DNA from: Spirochaetota bacterium
Lineage (GTDB): Bacteria; Spirochaetota; GWE2-31-10; MWDO01
NCBI GenBank assembly: GCA_017998755.1
Contig: JAGOCL010000008.1
Location: 1 to 18,410 of the forward strand
Direction of reading: 5' to 3'
DNA length: 18,410 bases
The notes beneath the pieces are model-generated. The model was not told the DNA's origin. It ran no database searches and was given only the letters and a program-made list of their open reading frames with translations. Shown piece after piece: positions 8,301 through 15,877 of this stretch. The stretch's first letter is position 1. Every line of letters starts with the position of its first letter. The translations under genes and the position numbers were made by a program.

Positions 8301-8609
8301 TTAGACTTTATTCAGTAAGATAGAGTTATCCTTCATAGATAAATTTATTTTTACGGGTTTACCTAGTTTTATAAAAAGTTTATTCGGAATTTCAATAGTT
8401 CCGGTTTTACATTTATTTTCCAGAACCAGAGACAAAAAATTTACCTCTCCGTTTCTATTTAAAAAATCTTCTTCGGATAAATTTAAATAGACGTTGAATT
8501 CGTAAGAATGCATAATCAAGCCCATATCGTATCCGTCGTTAGGATGAATTATTATAGAATTTGGATTATGAAAACTTGTTACAACTCTAAATTCGTGATT
8601 TTTGTTCAT
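8301..8609 (-). CDS. Small hypothetical protein (102 aa)
   Basis: Not recognised. The predicted product is soluble, with no signal peptide or membrane segment, and is rich in short beta-like stretches (EFNVYLNL, GTIEIPNKL, VKINLSM). The ATG at 8609 follows a GAGGAAG ribosome binding site. It starts 18 bases after the stop of the secreted-protein gene at 8628, so the two are probably co-transcribed. The GTIEIPNKLFIKLG segment recalls AbrB-like swapped-hairpin sequences (IxIPxxLxxxLG), but this is a weak resemblance and not a call. Confidence 0.6.
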   Translation of the reverse strand: MNKNHEFRVVTSFHNPNSIIIHPNDGYDMGLIMHSYEFNVYLNLSEEDFLNRNGEVNFLSLVLENKCKTGTIEIPNKLFIKLGKPVKINLSMKDNSILLNKV

Positions 8610-8627
8610 TACTTCCTCGCTTCTAAT

Positions 8628-9149
8628 TTAATCGCTTATCGAAACCGATAATCTATTTACAATTCTTTTTGCCGTAGTCAGTTTATTAATATCTTTAACC
8701 GGAATAAATTTTGAATGAAAAACAAAACTTGTAAAAGGAGTCGCAAAAGTTATCGAATCCGGTAAGGGGTCGTTTTTGGTCGGAGCTTTGTTTTTAGCTT
8801 CAAAATATTTATTTATCCAATAAGGAAGAGTCTCTTTTCTAAAAGTTTCATCGGAATTAACCTTTACAAGCCCCGCCCATTCTTGTCTTGCATAAGCTTC
8901 CGTAACAAACAGGGTTTCCAACATTTTTCCCGTCTCGTCTTCAGTCCAAATCGCAATTTGAGGGGTAATATGTACTTTAAAGTCGCCTAAAAAAAATGAA
9001 GAGTTATAACTTTTTCCTTTTTCAAGTTTAATCGATATGTTTTTTCCCGTATTGGTTTTGTCTGAGTAAATTTGCAAATAATTATCTTGCGAAAAGGTAA
9101 AAGAGCATAATAATAAAAAAAATATAGACGTAAATATATTTTTAATCAT
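8628..9149 (-). CDS. Secreted periplasmic protein, DUF2271-like (tentative)
   Basis: The 173-residue product has a Sec signal peptide (KN then a hydrophobic core, probable cleavage after S20, FTFS-QD). Leu precedes Cys15, so it is not a good lipobox. The mature part shows TPQIAIWTEDETGK (62-75), LFVTEAYARQEWAG (80-93), ETLPYWINK (106-114) and PLPDSITFATP (128-138). These blocks resemble periplasmic proteins with an IAIW-D-x-G, LP-W, and PDA(V/I)T-ATP layout, some annotated as DUF2271. The family name is from memory and tentative. The PDSITFATP block is reminiscent of the flavin-attachment motif DAxSGATxT, but the key Gly is replaced by Phe. GGAGAAAAG precedes the ATG at 9149. It is likely first in a unit with the small gene at 8301. 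Confidence 0.7.
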   Translation of the reverse strand: MIKNIFTSIFFLLLCSFTFSQDNYLQIYSDKTNTGKNISIKLEKGKSYNSSFFLGDFKVHITPQIAIWTEDETGKMLETLFVTEAYARQEWAGLVKVNSDETFRKETLPYWINKYFEAKNKAPTKNDPLPDSITFATPFTSFVFHSKFIPVKDINKLTTAKRIVNRLSVSISD

Positions 9150-9285
9150 TTCTTTTCTCCAAATTTATTTTGATATCAACAACGGCTCGCATTAAAAGCC
9201 GCTACCGAAATCAAAGAAAAGAATACCATAATATTTTGAGAATTTAAAATAATTTATGAATAAATTGTAATGTATGGCTTGATGA

Positions 9286-9372
9286 TTTAAGGCGGATGCT
9301 ATGGAGAATTTGATTTTGACACATATGTTTATTTATTTGAGAAAAATATTATATTTTTTTTTAATTTTGTAA
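9286..9372 (+). pseudogene. Remnant of the C-terminal tail of a paralogue of the downstream 167-aa gene
   Basis: Between TGA TGA (9280-9285) and TAA (9370-9372) the frame reads FKADAMENLILTHMF and then a hydrophobic run. The intact gene downstream has IKKDMNMILAHM at the equivalent distance from its end. At DNA level GATTTTG(A/G)CACATATG matches at 15 of 16 positions (9312-9327 and 9864-9879). There is no upstream body, so this is a decayed or recombined tail rather than a working gene. An accidental short frame around a conserved DNA site is the alternative. The rest of the 295-bp gap 9150-9444 is AT-rich and holds no other gene. Confidence 0.4.
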
Positions 9373-9444
9373 AGAATTCCAAAAAAAAATTGTTTTATAT
9401 ATATAGAGAAAAATTAAAAATGTTTTTTATAGGAGGAGACCGCT

Positions 9445-9948
9445 ATGGTTAAATCAAAATATCTTTTTCATTTTATTATTTCAGGAACAATTAATACGGC
9501 AATCAATTATTTAAGAAAAAACCTAAAGTTTAAAAAAAATAGCGATTTATTTGAGTATATGATAAACTTAATGTCAAAAAATATTCGCTGTATAAAAAGC
9601 GTTATAGGGGATCATAAATCGGAATATGAGCTAATCGATTCCGAAGATATTACTAGAATCGATAAATACGTGAGATTAAGCGATAATAACTATAAAATGC
9701 TAAAAAAATGGCATTATTTGTACAATGAATACGGAATATCGGTAATTTTAAGAGATATTATTAAGTTCTTTTATGAAGGTATTATCAAGTATGGAGCGGA
9801 GAAATTTTTAAATATGATTGGGAAGAAAATTAATGCGGTAAAGATAAAAAAAGATATGAATATGATTTTGGCACATATGGCGCGAATCTCAGTCAAAAAG
9901 CGACTAATATTCTCCTTGCTAATCGATAATTTACCTATCTACGTCTAA
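9445..9948 (+). CDS. Hypothetical protein, basic and mostly helical (167 aa)
   Basis: The gene starts at ATG 9445 after a full AGGAGG. The product is Lys/Ile/Asn-rich, without signal peptide. Its central part (about residues 66-115: ITRIDKYVRLSDNNYKMLKKWH ... YGISVILRDIIKFFYEG, abridged) is the most family-like section. It has a VRLSDxxY strand followed by helices containing WHYLYNEYG and ILRDIIKFF. This layout resembles small multicopy proteins of spirochaetes (for example those grouped near DUF1564), some suspected of ribbon-helix-helix-like DNA binding; that link is unproven. A homologous tail remnant lies just upstream, which fits a multicopy family. It faces the next gene tail to tail with 10 bases between stops. 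Confidence 0.65.
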   Translation: MVKSKYLFHFIISGTINTAINYLRKNLKFKKNSDLFEYMINLMSKNIRCIKSVIGDHKSEYELIDSEDITRIDKYVRLSDNNYKMLKKWHYLYNEYGISVILRDIIKFFYEGIIKYGAEKFLNMIGKKINAVKIKKDMNMILAHMARISVKKRLIFSLLIDNLPIYV

Positions 9949-9958
9949 AAATAAAAAA

Positions 9959-10864
9959 TTATTCAGAAATACTTTCATTATTATCAATAATAGTCGTTGT
10001 CGTCGAGTTGATTTTATCGCTTCTTCCGTCAGAGCTATACCATTCTCCTACATACCAAGATTTTGGGTTTAAAATATTTCCGCAATTAGAGTCGAAAGAT
10101 GAAAAATCATGGTATTTAGTATCTAATAAAACTCCTTTCTGATAGATTTTCACAGTTACATTTTGATTAATTTCGCCGCTGTAATAATTTACAAAACATC
10201 TTATAACGCCGTCTATAGGCAAAGAATATATTCTAATATTTTCCGGTCCGTATCCAAAAGTATTATCAACGTCCAGCTCGTAGTCATGGCTATGCGCTTT
10301 TACTAAAAAATTCCCATAAAAACAATGATTGTATCCTTTTCCATCGTCGACGTGCAAATCAACGTCTCCTAATCCGTCCCAAGAAAGTTCAAATCTAAGC
10401 TCTGCGGATTTTACGGAGGACATAATCTCAATTCCTTTACTTCTGCCCCATTCGACCCCATCTTTAAATATTATAAGAGAAAGACGATTATTTCCATGTT
10501 CCAAAACAACTTTAGACGATACCAATATTTCTTCTTTATTTATGTTTTTTATAAAAGTTTTATATGCCGAATCGTTGACGTAGACTTTTATGTTATCTTT
10601 GGAAGAATTATACATTATAACCGAATTATCAAGATTACCTTCCAATTCAGCAACGCCGTCGGCGGTTTCAATATAAGCGATACTGTCTTCGCCCTCTACG
10701 TTGTATAAATTATTCTCAATATCGTCGGTTTTTAAACGGAAAACGTTTACTCCTTGTATAGGGATATGGCGAATTTCTTCAGGAGCGTTGTCGTCGTACA
10801 TATTTTCTTTTTTTATTAATTCGATATATGGGATATTTGTTCCATTTTGATTAAGAAATTGCAT
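9959..10864 (-). CDS. DUF2135/YfaP-like envelope protein: downstream half of a TAA-split gene
   Basis: Counting from the first in-frame ATG (10864), 301 residues are encoded. About 60-148 form an Ig-like beta-sandwich (VYVNDSAYKTFI, LEHGNNRLSLIIFKDG). About 157-245 match DUF2135/YfaP-type domains: FELSWDGLGDVDLHVDD, an NHCFYGN loop, HDYELDVDNTFGYGPENI and IRCFVNYYSG. The C-terminus has a TTTT stretch (288-291). No Shine-Dalgarno precedes the ATG and no ATG, GTG or TTG occurs between it and the TAA at 11078-11080. The frame nevertheless stays open with protein-like sequence right up to that TAA and continues as the upstream gene. It therefore looks like the C-terminal part of that gene's product, cut off by one nonsense codon. 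Probable location is the periplasm or cell surface. Confidence 0.75.
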   Translation of the reverse strand: MQFLNQNGTNIPYIELIKKENMYDDNAPEEIRHIPIQGVNVFRLKTDDIENNLYNVEGEDSIAYIETADGVAELEGNLDNSVIMYNSSKDNIKVYVNDSAYKTFIKNINKEEILVSSKVVLEHGNNRLSLIIFKDGVEWGRSKGIEIMSSVKSAELRFELSWDGLGDVDLHVDDGKGYNHCFYGNFLVKAHSHDYELDVDNTFGYGPENIRIYSLPIDGVIRCFVNYYSGEINQNVTVKIYQKGVLLDTKYHDFSSFDSNCGNILNPKSWYVGEWYSSDGRSDKINSTTTTIIDNNESISE

Positions 10865-11077
10865 ATCTTTAGTAAATTCGTCGGAGGTCGGATCAGAAAA
10901 TACTATTTTTTTTAAGGTAGTATATTTTCTTAACTTAGAGGTCGAAGGATTTATCTCAAACCAAGTCGCTTTAATTGAATATTTCCCGTAATCAAAATTA
11001 TCGTAAAATATCGGCGCATTTCCTACTTTATAATAATTATTTCCGGATAAAGAGTCTTTCGGTTCAATTTTTTTTAT
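10865..11077 (-). other. In-frame open stretch joining the two halves of the split gene
   Basis: These 71 sense codons lie in the frame shared by both flanking genes. They read as ordinary protein (for example NNYYKVGNAPIFYDNFDYG and YSIKATWFEINPS), consistent with another beta-sandwich module. There is no start codon and no ribosome binding site. Without read-through, reinitiation or a sequence correction this stretch would not be translated. Confidence 0.7.
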
Positions 11078-12292
11078 TTATATTTCGGCCGTCGAAGGAA
11101 CGGAAGTTATTAAAAACGGCGTTTGTTTATAATCCGGTTTAAAATATATTGAGCCGTCCGGTTCTATTTTTGATATTTCAGGATAGGCGGCGTTTATCTC
11201 CTTAACCGCTTCGATTGATTTGACGTTTGAATTAAATAAATACGTAAGATCTTCAAATTGGTTATCAAGGTACTTTCTAGAATTTTCTTTTAGAAGAAGT
11301 CGCATTCTTAAAGTTTTCCCGTCGTACTTTTTTAGCGATAACGATAATGGGGAATTATCCGTTTTCTCAAAATCCATTTCGTCAAACGCGTATTGCGCCG
11401 AATATAAATCGGATTCAAATTTGAAATCTATAAAGCGGTCTTCATCGTAAAAAATCATTTCTTGTTTGTAGTCTTTATCTTTTATTTCCGAATAATCCGC
11501 AATCTTAGTAATATTCTTTTTACCATTTATTATCAACGAATCTATTTGAAATCTCTCTTGAGAATTGATAGCGTCGATATAATACCTGTTTTCTCCTATA
11601 TAAACTCGACTATTTAGTGGTATTTCACAACTAATATCGTTTTTTAGTTCTTTTACATCTTCGTTAATTAAGAATTCTTCGTATTTAGAAAGTTTGATTT
11701 TTATGTTTGAATCGTTATGAATATCCGTAAAAGTTCCGTCTTTATTTTTAATTTTACCGGTAAATTCTACGTTTTTAATTTTATTATCAAACATAAAATC
11801 TTCTCCGTCGTAATTCTTAATATTATAAATATTTGACTTTTGATCTTTTTTAAGAACGATTTCGTAATTATTTTCGCTTATATAATAGGGGACGTCGTCA
11901 TATATATTATATTTAACTCTTAATTCGTTATTGTTATAGATTATAATAAAGGAGTAAATGGGAATATTGATTGTACCGTAATTCTCTACTTTATTTGGCT
12001 TAAAAAATACTATTCTATAATTATTAAAAATTTCATTATTTGATTCTTCTTTTGATAAAAAAATGTAAGCGCTATTTTTATCGATATTCGAAATGTAAGA
12101 CCCTCTTTTATCCTCAATAATATCGTCTTTATTTTCAGAATAAATTTTTACGATCAAATCTTCGGGGCCGAATTTAAAAAACGCCATATCGTATTTATCT
12201 TGAATATTATTAGTAAAAATTAAAAATATAATTAGCGTAGCTAAAAGCTTAACCGCCTTTGTTAAATAGAATTTCGTTCCGCTACGTCTCAT
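11078..12292 (-). CDS. Membrane-anchored envelope protein: upstream half of a TAA-split gene
   Basis: The chosen start is ATG at 12292, which has GGAG nine bases upstream. A TTG at 12307 in the same frame has no Shine-Dalgarno and is less likely. From the ATG the product has 404 residues. A basic N-terminus (MRRSGTKFYLTKAVK) leads into one hydrophobic segment (about 15-27, LLATLIIFLIF), a signal anchor or uncleaved signal. The rest is Lys/Asn/Ile-rich and beta-like, with no domain I recognise. It ends PSTAEI-TAA, after which the same frame stays open to 9959. The full frame 12292-9959 would encode about 777 residues: membrane anchor, unknown beta region, Ig-like modules and a DUF2135-like domain. 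Confidence 0.7.
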   Translation of the reverse strand: MRRSGTKFYLTKAVKLLATLIIFLIFTNNIQDKYDMAFFKFGPEDLIVKIYSENKDDIIEDKRGSYISNIDKNSAYIFLSKEESNNEIFNNYRIVFFKPNKVENYGTINIPIYSFIIIYNNNELRVKYNIYDDVPYYISENNYEIVLKKDQKSNIYNIKNYDGEDFMFDNKIKNVEFTGKIKNKDGTFTDIHNDSNIKIKLSKYEEFLINEDVKELKNDISCEIPLNSRVYIGENRYYIDAINSQERFQIDSLIINGKKNITKIADYSEIKDKDYKQEMIFYDEDRFIDFKFESDLYSAQYAFDEMDFEKTDNSPLSLSLKKYDGKTLRMRLLLKENSRKYLDNQFEDLTYLFNSNVKSIEAVKEINAAYPEISKIEPDGSIYFKPDYKQTPFLITSVPSTAEI

Positions 12293-12328
12293 CGAGTTTA
12301 ACTCCAAGATTTTTTTTTAGTATCGGTT

Positions 12329-12343
12329 TTATGAATTTCATAA
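12329..12343. promoter_or_regulatory. Perfect 7-bp-arm inverted repeat upstream of the split envelope gene
   Basis: TTATGAA-T-TTCATAA is a perfect palindrome with one central base, 37 bases before the ATG at 12292 on the minus strand. It could be an operator or an mRNA leader hairpin. Being AT-only apart from two G/C pairs, chance cannot be excluded. Confidence 0.3.
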
Positions 12344-12460
12344 CTTTAATAAAAAAAAATCGCGATAGTTATCGTCCCTCAAAAATAAATTGACACATAT
12401 GTGTTTTTAAAACATTTTTCTAATCAGTTTCGTTTATTCGATACAATTTTAAAATTCTAG

Positions 12461-12489
12461 TTGTCGATTAATTTCATTAATGTTATTTT
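12461..12489 (+). promoter_or_regulatory. Candidate promoter for the TPM/LemA operon
   Basis: TTGTCG (12461-12466), a 17-base spacer and TATTTT (12484-12489) lie about 31 bases before the ATG at 12521. Spacing fits a sigma-70-type promoter; the -10 box is imperfect. Confidence 0.4.
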
Positions 12490-12520
12490 TATTTATCGGG
12501 TCTAGAAGGGAGAAATCATT

Positions 12521-13174
12521 ATGAAAGTGGATAAATTTTTTAGTAAAGAAGATCTTGAGAATATTAAGAACGCCGTGAAGCGCGCCGAGTTGAAAACTTC
12601 GGGGGAGATCGTTCCTTACGCCGTTGAGAAGTGCGACGATTACGTCTATACTTACTGGCGAAGCGCTCTGTTTTTCGGTATAATTTCAGGATTAGCGATG
12701 ATAATACTCAATTTTATCTCGCCCGATCTTTTGATAATAAACAATTCGTTATATTTCTTCATAATCTTACTGGGATTTACTATACTCGGTTATATCGCGC
12801 CGGTATTTATTCCGCAATATAGAAGGATTCTCGCCGGACAAGCCGCGATGAACAACTTCGTCGGATTGAAAGCCAAAGAGGCCTTTTTGAAAGAGGAAGT
12901 TTTCAAGACGCGGGACAGAACGGGAATTCTCATTTTTATTTCGATTTTTGAAAGAATCGCGATCGTTATCGGCGACGTGGGGATCAATAGCAAGGTCGCG
13001 CAATCCGACTGGGACGAAGTGATAAAAACTATCGTAGGCGGTATAAAAAATAAGAAAAACGGTGATGCGCTAGTTAAAGCCATAGAATTGTGCGGAGATC
13101 TCCTTGAAAGAGACAAGGTTGATAGAAAAGCGGACGATACCAACGAACTGAAAGACGAGCTTAGGATCGGGTAG
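12521..13174 (+). CDS. TPM-domain membrane protein (217 aa)
   Basis: The start (SSKEDLE-like FFSKEDLENIKNAVKRAELKTSGEIVPYAVE) and the part after residue 100 (GIGI-like RTGILIFISIFERIAIVIGDVGIN, abridged in blocks) follow the layout of TPM-fold (TLP18.3/Psb32) proteins. Here the fold is interrupted by two membrane helices at about 47-66 and 77-97, as is usual for the short TPM partner in LemA/YgcG loci. There is no cleaved signal peptide. AAGGGAG lies eight bases before the ATG. It is first in the operon, with four bases to the next ATG. The role of these proteins is unsettled; envelope maintenance or stress is a common suggestion. Confidence 0.8.
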   Translation: MKVDKFFSKEDLENIKNAVKRAELKTSGEIVPYAVEKCDDYVYTYWRSALFFGIISGLAMIILNFISPDLLIINNSLYFFIILLGFTILGYIAPVFIPQYRRILAGQAAMNNFVGLKAKEAFLKEEVFKTRDRTGILIFISIFERIAIVIGDVGINSKVAQSDWDEVIKTIVGGIKNKKNGDALVKAIELCGDLLERDKVDRKADDTNELKDELRIG

Positions 13175-13178
13175 CGTT

Positions 13179-14075
13179 ATGAAAAAGAATATTTTCTTAT
13201 TATTTATATTAACTTTGTTTGCGCCGTTATACTCGCTGGAAGTTCCATATCTGTCCGGAAGAGTGAACGACTACGCCAATCTGCTCTCTTACGAAGCCAA
13301 AGCGAGAATTGATAATAAGCTCGCCGAGCATGAAAAGGCGACGACCAATCAGGTGGTTGTCCTTACAATTTTCGATTTAAAAGAGGAAGTTCTTGAGGAA
13401 TTTTCGATAAAAGTTGCCGAAACTTGGGGTATAGGTCAAAAAGATAAAGATAACGGAGTTTTACTTTTAATTTCGTTAAACGATAGGAAACTTCGCATCG
13501 AGGTCGGTTACGGTCTTGAAGGAAGTTTAACGGATTATATTTCGAGTTCGATTATTAGAAACGGAATAGTTCCATATTTTAAAAGCGGGGAGTACGAAAA
13601 AGGGATAGAGAGCGGCGTCGATTCGATTTTATCGGCAATCGCCGGAACTTATGCAGACGTAACGGACGACGGGGACGGTTTTACGGAGTCAGACGCCATC
13701 CCAATTATAATGAGAATATTCATGGGTTTGATGTTTTTTTTCATCGTCGGAATGTTTACTTTGCTTGGACTATTCAGCAGGGGATTTGTCGGGTGGTTTT
13801 TATACGCTTTCTTATCAGTTTTCTGGGCGTCTTTTCCGATGGTTATTTTTGGCGCGGCTATAGGAATACCTATTTTGATTATCTACTTAGTCGGTTATCC
13901 GATATTAAAAATCTTACTGGCAACGACGCTTAAAAATAATCCGAAAATTACAAAAATAACCAAATATTTTAATTCTTCGAGCGGAAGCGGTTCGGGAGGA
14001 GGATTTTCAAGCGGGGGCGGATTTTCGGGCGGCGGAGGTAGTTTTGGCGGCGGCGGATCGTCGGGAAGTTGGTAA
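13179..14075 (+). CDS. TPM-domain protein, YgcG type, with Gly/Ser-rich tail
   Basis: The 298-residue product has a signal peptide (residues 1-19, ending PLYS). A TPM domain (about 23-155) follows with LSGRVNDYANLLS, TTNQVVVLTI, WGIGQKDKDNGVLLLIS, RIEVGYGLEGSLTD and PYFKSGEYEKGIESGVDSI, all classical for this family. Hydrophobic membrane segments occur between about 175 and 248. The C-terminus (267-298) is almost entirely Gly and Ser with GGGFSGGGGSFGGGG blocks and ends SGSW, typical of YgcG-like proteins. The start overlaps GG-rich sequence at the end of the previous gene, four bases away, suggesting coupled translation. The TPM domain would face outside the cytoplasmic membrane. Confidence 0.9.
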   Translation: MKKNIFLLFILTLFAPLYSLEVPYLSGRVNDYANLLSYEAKARIDNKLAEHEKATTNQVVVLTIFDLKEEVLEEFSIKVAETWGIGQKDKDNGVLLLISLNDRKLRIEVGYGLEGSLTDYISSSIIRNGIVPYFKSGEYEKGIESGVDSILSAIAGTYADVTDDGDGFTESDAIPIIMRIFMGLMFFFIVGMFTLLGLFSRGFVGWFLYAFLSVFWASFPMVIFGAAIGIPILIIYLVGYPILKILLATTLKNNPKITKITKYFNSSSGSGSGGGFSSGGGFSGGGGSFGGGGSSGSW

Positions 14076-14077
14076 AA

Positions 14078-14100
14078 TTATCTTGATTTATTTAAGATAA
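14078..14100 (+). other. Short hairpin between the YgcG-type gene and lemA
   Basis: TTATCTT (14078-14084) and AAGATAA (14094-14100) form a 7-bp stem with a 9-base loop just after the stop codon. It lacks a GC-rich stem and a U-run, so it is more likely a processing or stability element than a terminator. Confidence 0.35.
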
Positions 14101-14132
14101 ATTATTAAATTACTAGAAAAAAAGGAGTTTAG

Positions 14133-14723
14133 ATGAAAAAAAGATTATATCTTATAATATCGATTCTATTAGTAGTATTTTTATTTGCAGGGTGCAATCC
14201 TATCAAAATTTACAATACTATTATAGAAAAAGAGGAAGCGGTAAACGCCGCATGGGCTCAGGTTGAAAATCAATATCAACGCAGAATGGATCTTATACCG
14301 AATTTGGTCGAGATTGTTAAAGGATACGCCGCTCACGAGAAAGAAACGCTCGAAAGCGTTATCAGAATGAGATCCGAAGTATCTAAAATCACGATAACAA
14401 AAGAGGTTCTGGAAGACCCGGAGCTTTTCAAGAAATTTCAGGACGCTCAGAGCGAGTTGAGCGGAGTTTTATCAAGATTAATGGCCGTTACCGAGAGCTA
14501 CCCCGAACTTAAAGCAAACGAGAACTTTATCGCTTTGCAATCGCAAGTGGAAGGGACTGAAAACAGAATTTCCGTTGAAAGAAAGAGGTATAACGAGTCG
14601 GTTCAGGATTACAATACCTATATCCGAAAATTCCCGAATTCTCTGTTTAAAGGCGACGCCAAACCGAAAGAGATGTTCAAATCTTCTTCCGGGGCGGAAA
14701 ACGCGCCGAATATTAAGTTCTAA
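14133..14723 (+). CDS. lemA: LemA family lipoprotein
   Basis: The 196-residue product has a lipoprotein signal with a good lipobox (L-F-A-G-C21). The LemA core follows: NTIIEKEEAVNAAWAQVENQYQRR, MDLIPNLVEIVKGYAAHEKET and a later SQVEGTENRISVERKRYNESV block, all diagnostic, then YNTYIRKFPN. The length is normal. AAAGGAG lies before the ATG. LemA and YgcG-type TPM proteins are regular genome neighbours in many bacteria. Here LemA is last rather than first in the unit. It is predicted to be membrane-tethered with coiled-coil-like helices; the molecular role is unknown. A strong hairpin terminator follows the stop. Confidence 0.95.
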   Translation: MKKRLYLIISILLVVFLFAGCNPIKIYNTIIEKEEAVNAAWAQVENQYQRRMDLIPNLVEIVKGYAAHEKETLESVIRMRSEVSKITITKEVLEDPELFKKFQDAQSELSGVLSRLMAVTESYPELKANENFIALQSQVEGTENRISVERKRYNESVQDYNTYIRKFPNSLFKGDAKPKEMFKSSSGAENAPNIKF

Positions 14724-14735
14724 TTGTATTCATGG

Positions 14736-14770
14736 TTAACCGCCGGTTTTATTCGGCGGTTAATTTATTT
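14736..14770 (+). terminator. Rho-independent-type terminator after lemA
   Basis: TTAACCGCCG (14736-14745) pairs perfectly with CGGCGGTTAA (14754-14763), a 10-bp stem with an 8-base loop, followed by TTTATTT. It closes the TPM/LemA operon. It also shows that the ATG at 14732 is not a realistic start for the next gene. Confidence 0.8.
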
Positions 14771-14809
14771 CTACGCTCGTATTTGAAGATTTTTTTACAG
14801 GAAATTATC

Positions 14810-15844
14810 TTGAACGACGAATTTTCAAAATATATCGATAAATTTTATTTATTAAGCGATAAAATTGCGAAAGGCAAAGATTCCGTCGATTATTGCGTAA
14901 AAGACGGGGATTTCGATTGGATTATAACCCCTCTTGAAAATGATATTCTCGAGGTATTAAAATATTTAACCGCCGAGCTATCCGTTAAACCGGAATTGTT
15001 GGATTCGGCGTCGCTTACAAAAGCGCTTATATCAATAGACAAATGCGACCGAGCTCGGGACAGTTTTAGAGCCGATCCCGGAATCGGATATATAGATATA
15101 AATTCGCCTCTATACGACCCCGTTTGGGATTTTCGTTATATTTTGAAGGATTCGGTCGAATCTTTAAGAAAGAGAGGAACGGATATTATTGCAGGGGCGG
15201 ATAAATCGGTCCTTTATGCAAATAACGGTTATTGGTTGATATTCTTCAACGCCGATATTTCCAATCAAAGAAAAGTAAAGTTTTTTTTTATTCTGGATAA
15301 ATGCTCTGAACTCGCCGAAAAAATTAAGGATATCAAATTTGCTTTCGATACGTCCGGGGAAAAAATAATTTTCTTAAAGGGCGAGCGTTACGAACCGACC
15401 CAACTTGAAAAGGATATAGCCTCCTGCTTGCGCGATATATCTTTAATGATGGATTGGGACGTATTTCAAGATAACCGCCGTCCGTTCTATTCAGACGACG
15501 ACTATACGAGTACGAGATATAATTACGACGATACGCCGAATACGAGTAATCTTCTCTGGTTCTTTAAGGCGGACTCGTTTAACAGATTGATTAAAATAGC
15601 GCTCGATTGCGCCCCCGCAATTTTTACTTACAAGTATAAAAACTCATATACTTCGGATTCGGTTTTAAAAGAAAGCGTAAAGAAATTAATTGAAGATTTG
15701 AAATACTTGCTTTCCGAACTAAAAAAAGTTAATATCAATTTACTTGACGGCGTTTCAAAAGAGATGTTGACAAACAAAAACAACGGTTTTAAGAAAACTT
15801 TTTACAAATATTTTACTGAAAATCGCTCGGGGGAATTTGTTTGA
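14810..15844 (+). CDS. Hypothetical protein (344 aa, TTG start)
   Basis: The frame is open from an ATG at 14732, but that would put the start inside the lemA terminator. A TTG at 14810 with AGGA seven bases upstream gives a better start (MNDEFSKYIDKFYLLSDKIAK). The product appears soluble and has no signal peptide or membrane helix. It is acidic and helical at the N-terminus, with an aromatic and Asp/Tyr-rich patch in the middle (YSDDDYTSTRYNYDDTPN) and a helical C-terminus (VLKESVKKLIEDLKYLLSEL). I do not recognise the family. It is followed 33 bases later by the CoaD-CoaE gene on the same strand, so it may be co-transcribed with it. Confidence 0.65.
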   Translation: MNDEFSKYIDKFYLLSDKIAKGKDSVDYCVKDGDFDWIITPLENDILEVLKYLTAELSVKPELLDSASLTKALISIDKCDRARDSFRADPGIGYIDINSPLYDPVWDFRYILKDSVESLRKRGTDIIAGADKSVLYANNGYWLIFFNADISNQRKVKFFFILDKCSELAEKIKDIKFAFDTSGEKIIFLKGERYEPTQLEKDIASCLRDISLMMDWDVFQDNRRPFYSDDDYTSTRYNYDDTPNTSNLLWFFKADSFNRLIKIALDCAPAIFTYKYKNSYTSDSVLKESVKKLIEDLKYLLSELKKVNINLLDGVSKEMLTNKNNGFKKTFYKYFTENRSGEFV

Positions 15845-15877
15845 ACTATTCTATATTGTTATTTATAGGGGGATAAA

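Noticed and set aside
9181..9215. CGGCT / AGCCG hairpin as a terminator
   Set aside because: The stem is only about 5-6 bp with no U-run on either strand, and it lies upstream of, not after, the minus-strand gene.
11060..11090. Frameshift in the A/T homopolymer as the cause of the split envelope gene
   Set aside because: Upstream and downstream halves are in the same frame, so a single indel cannot explain the break; a substitution in TAA is needed.
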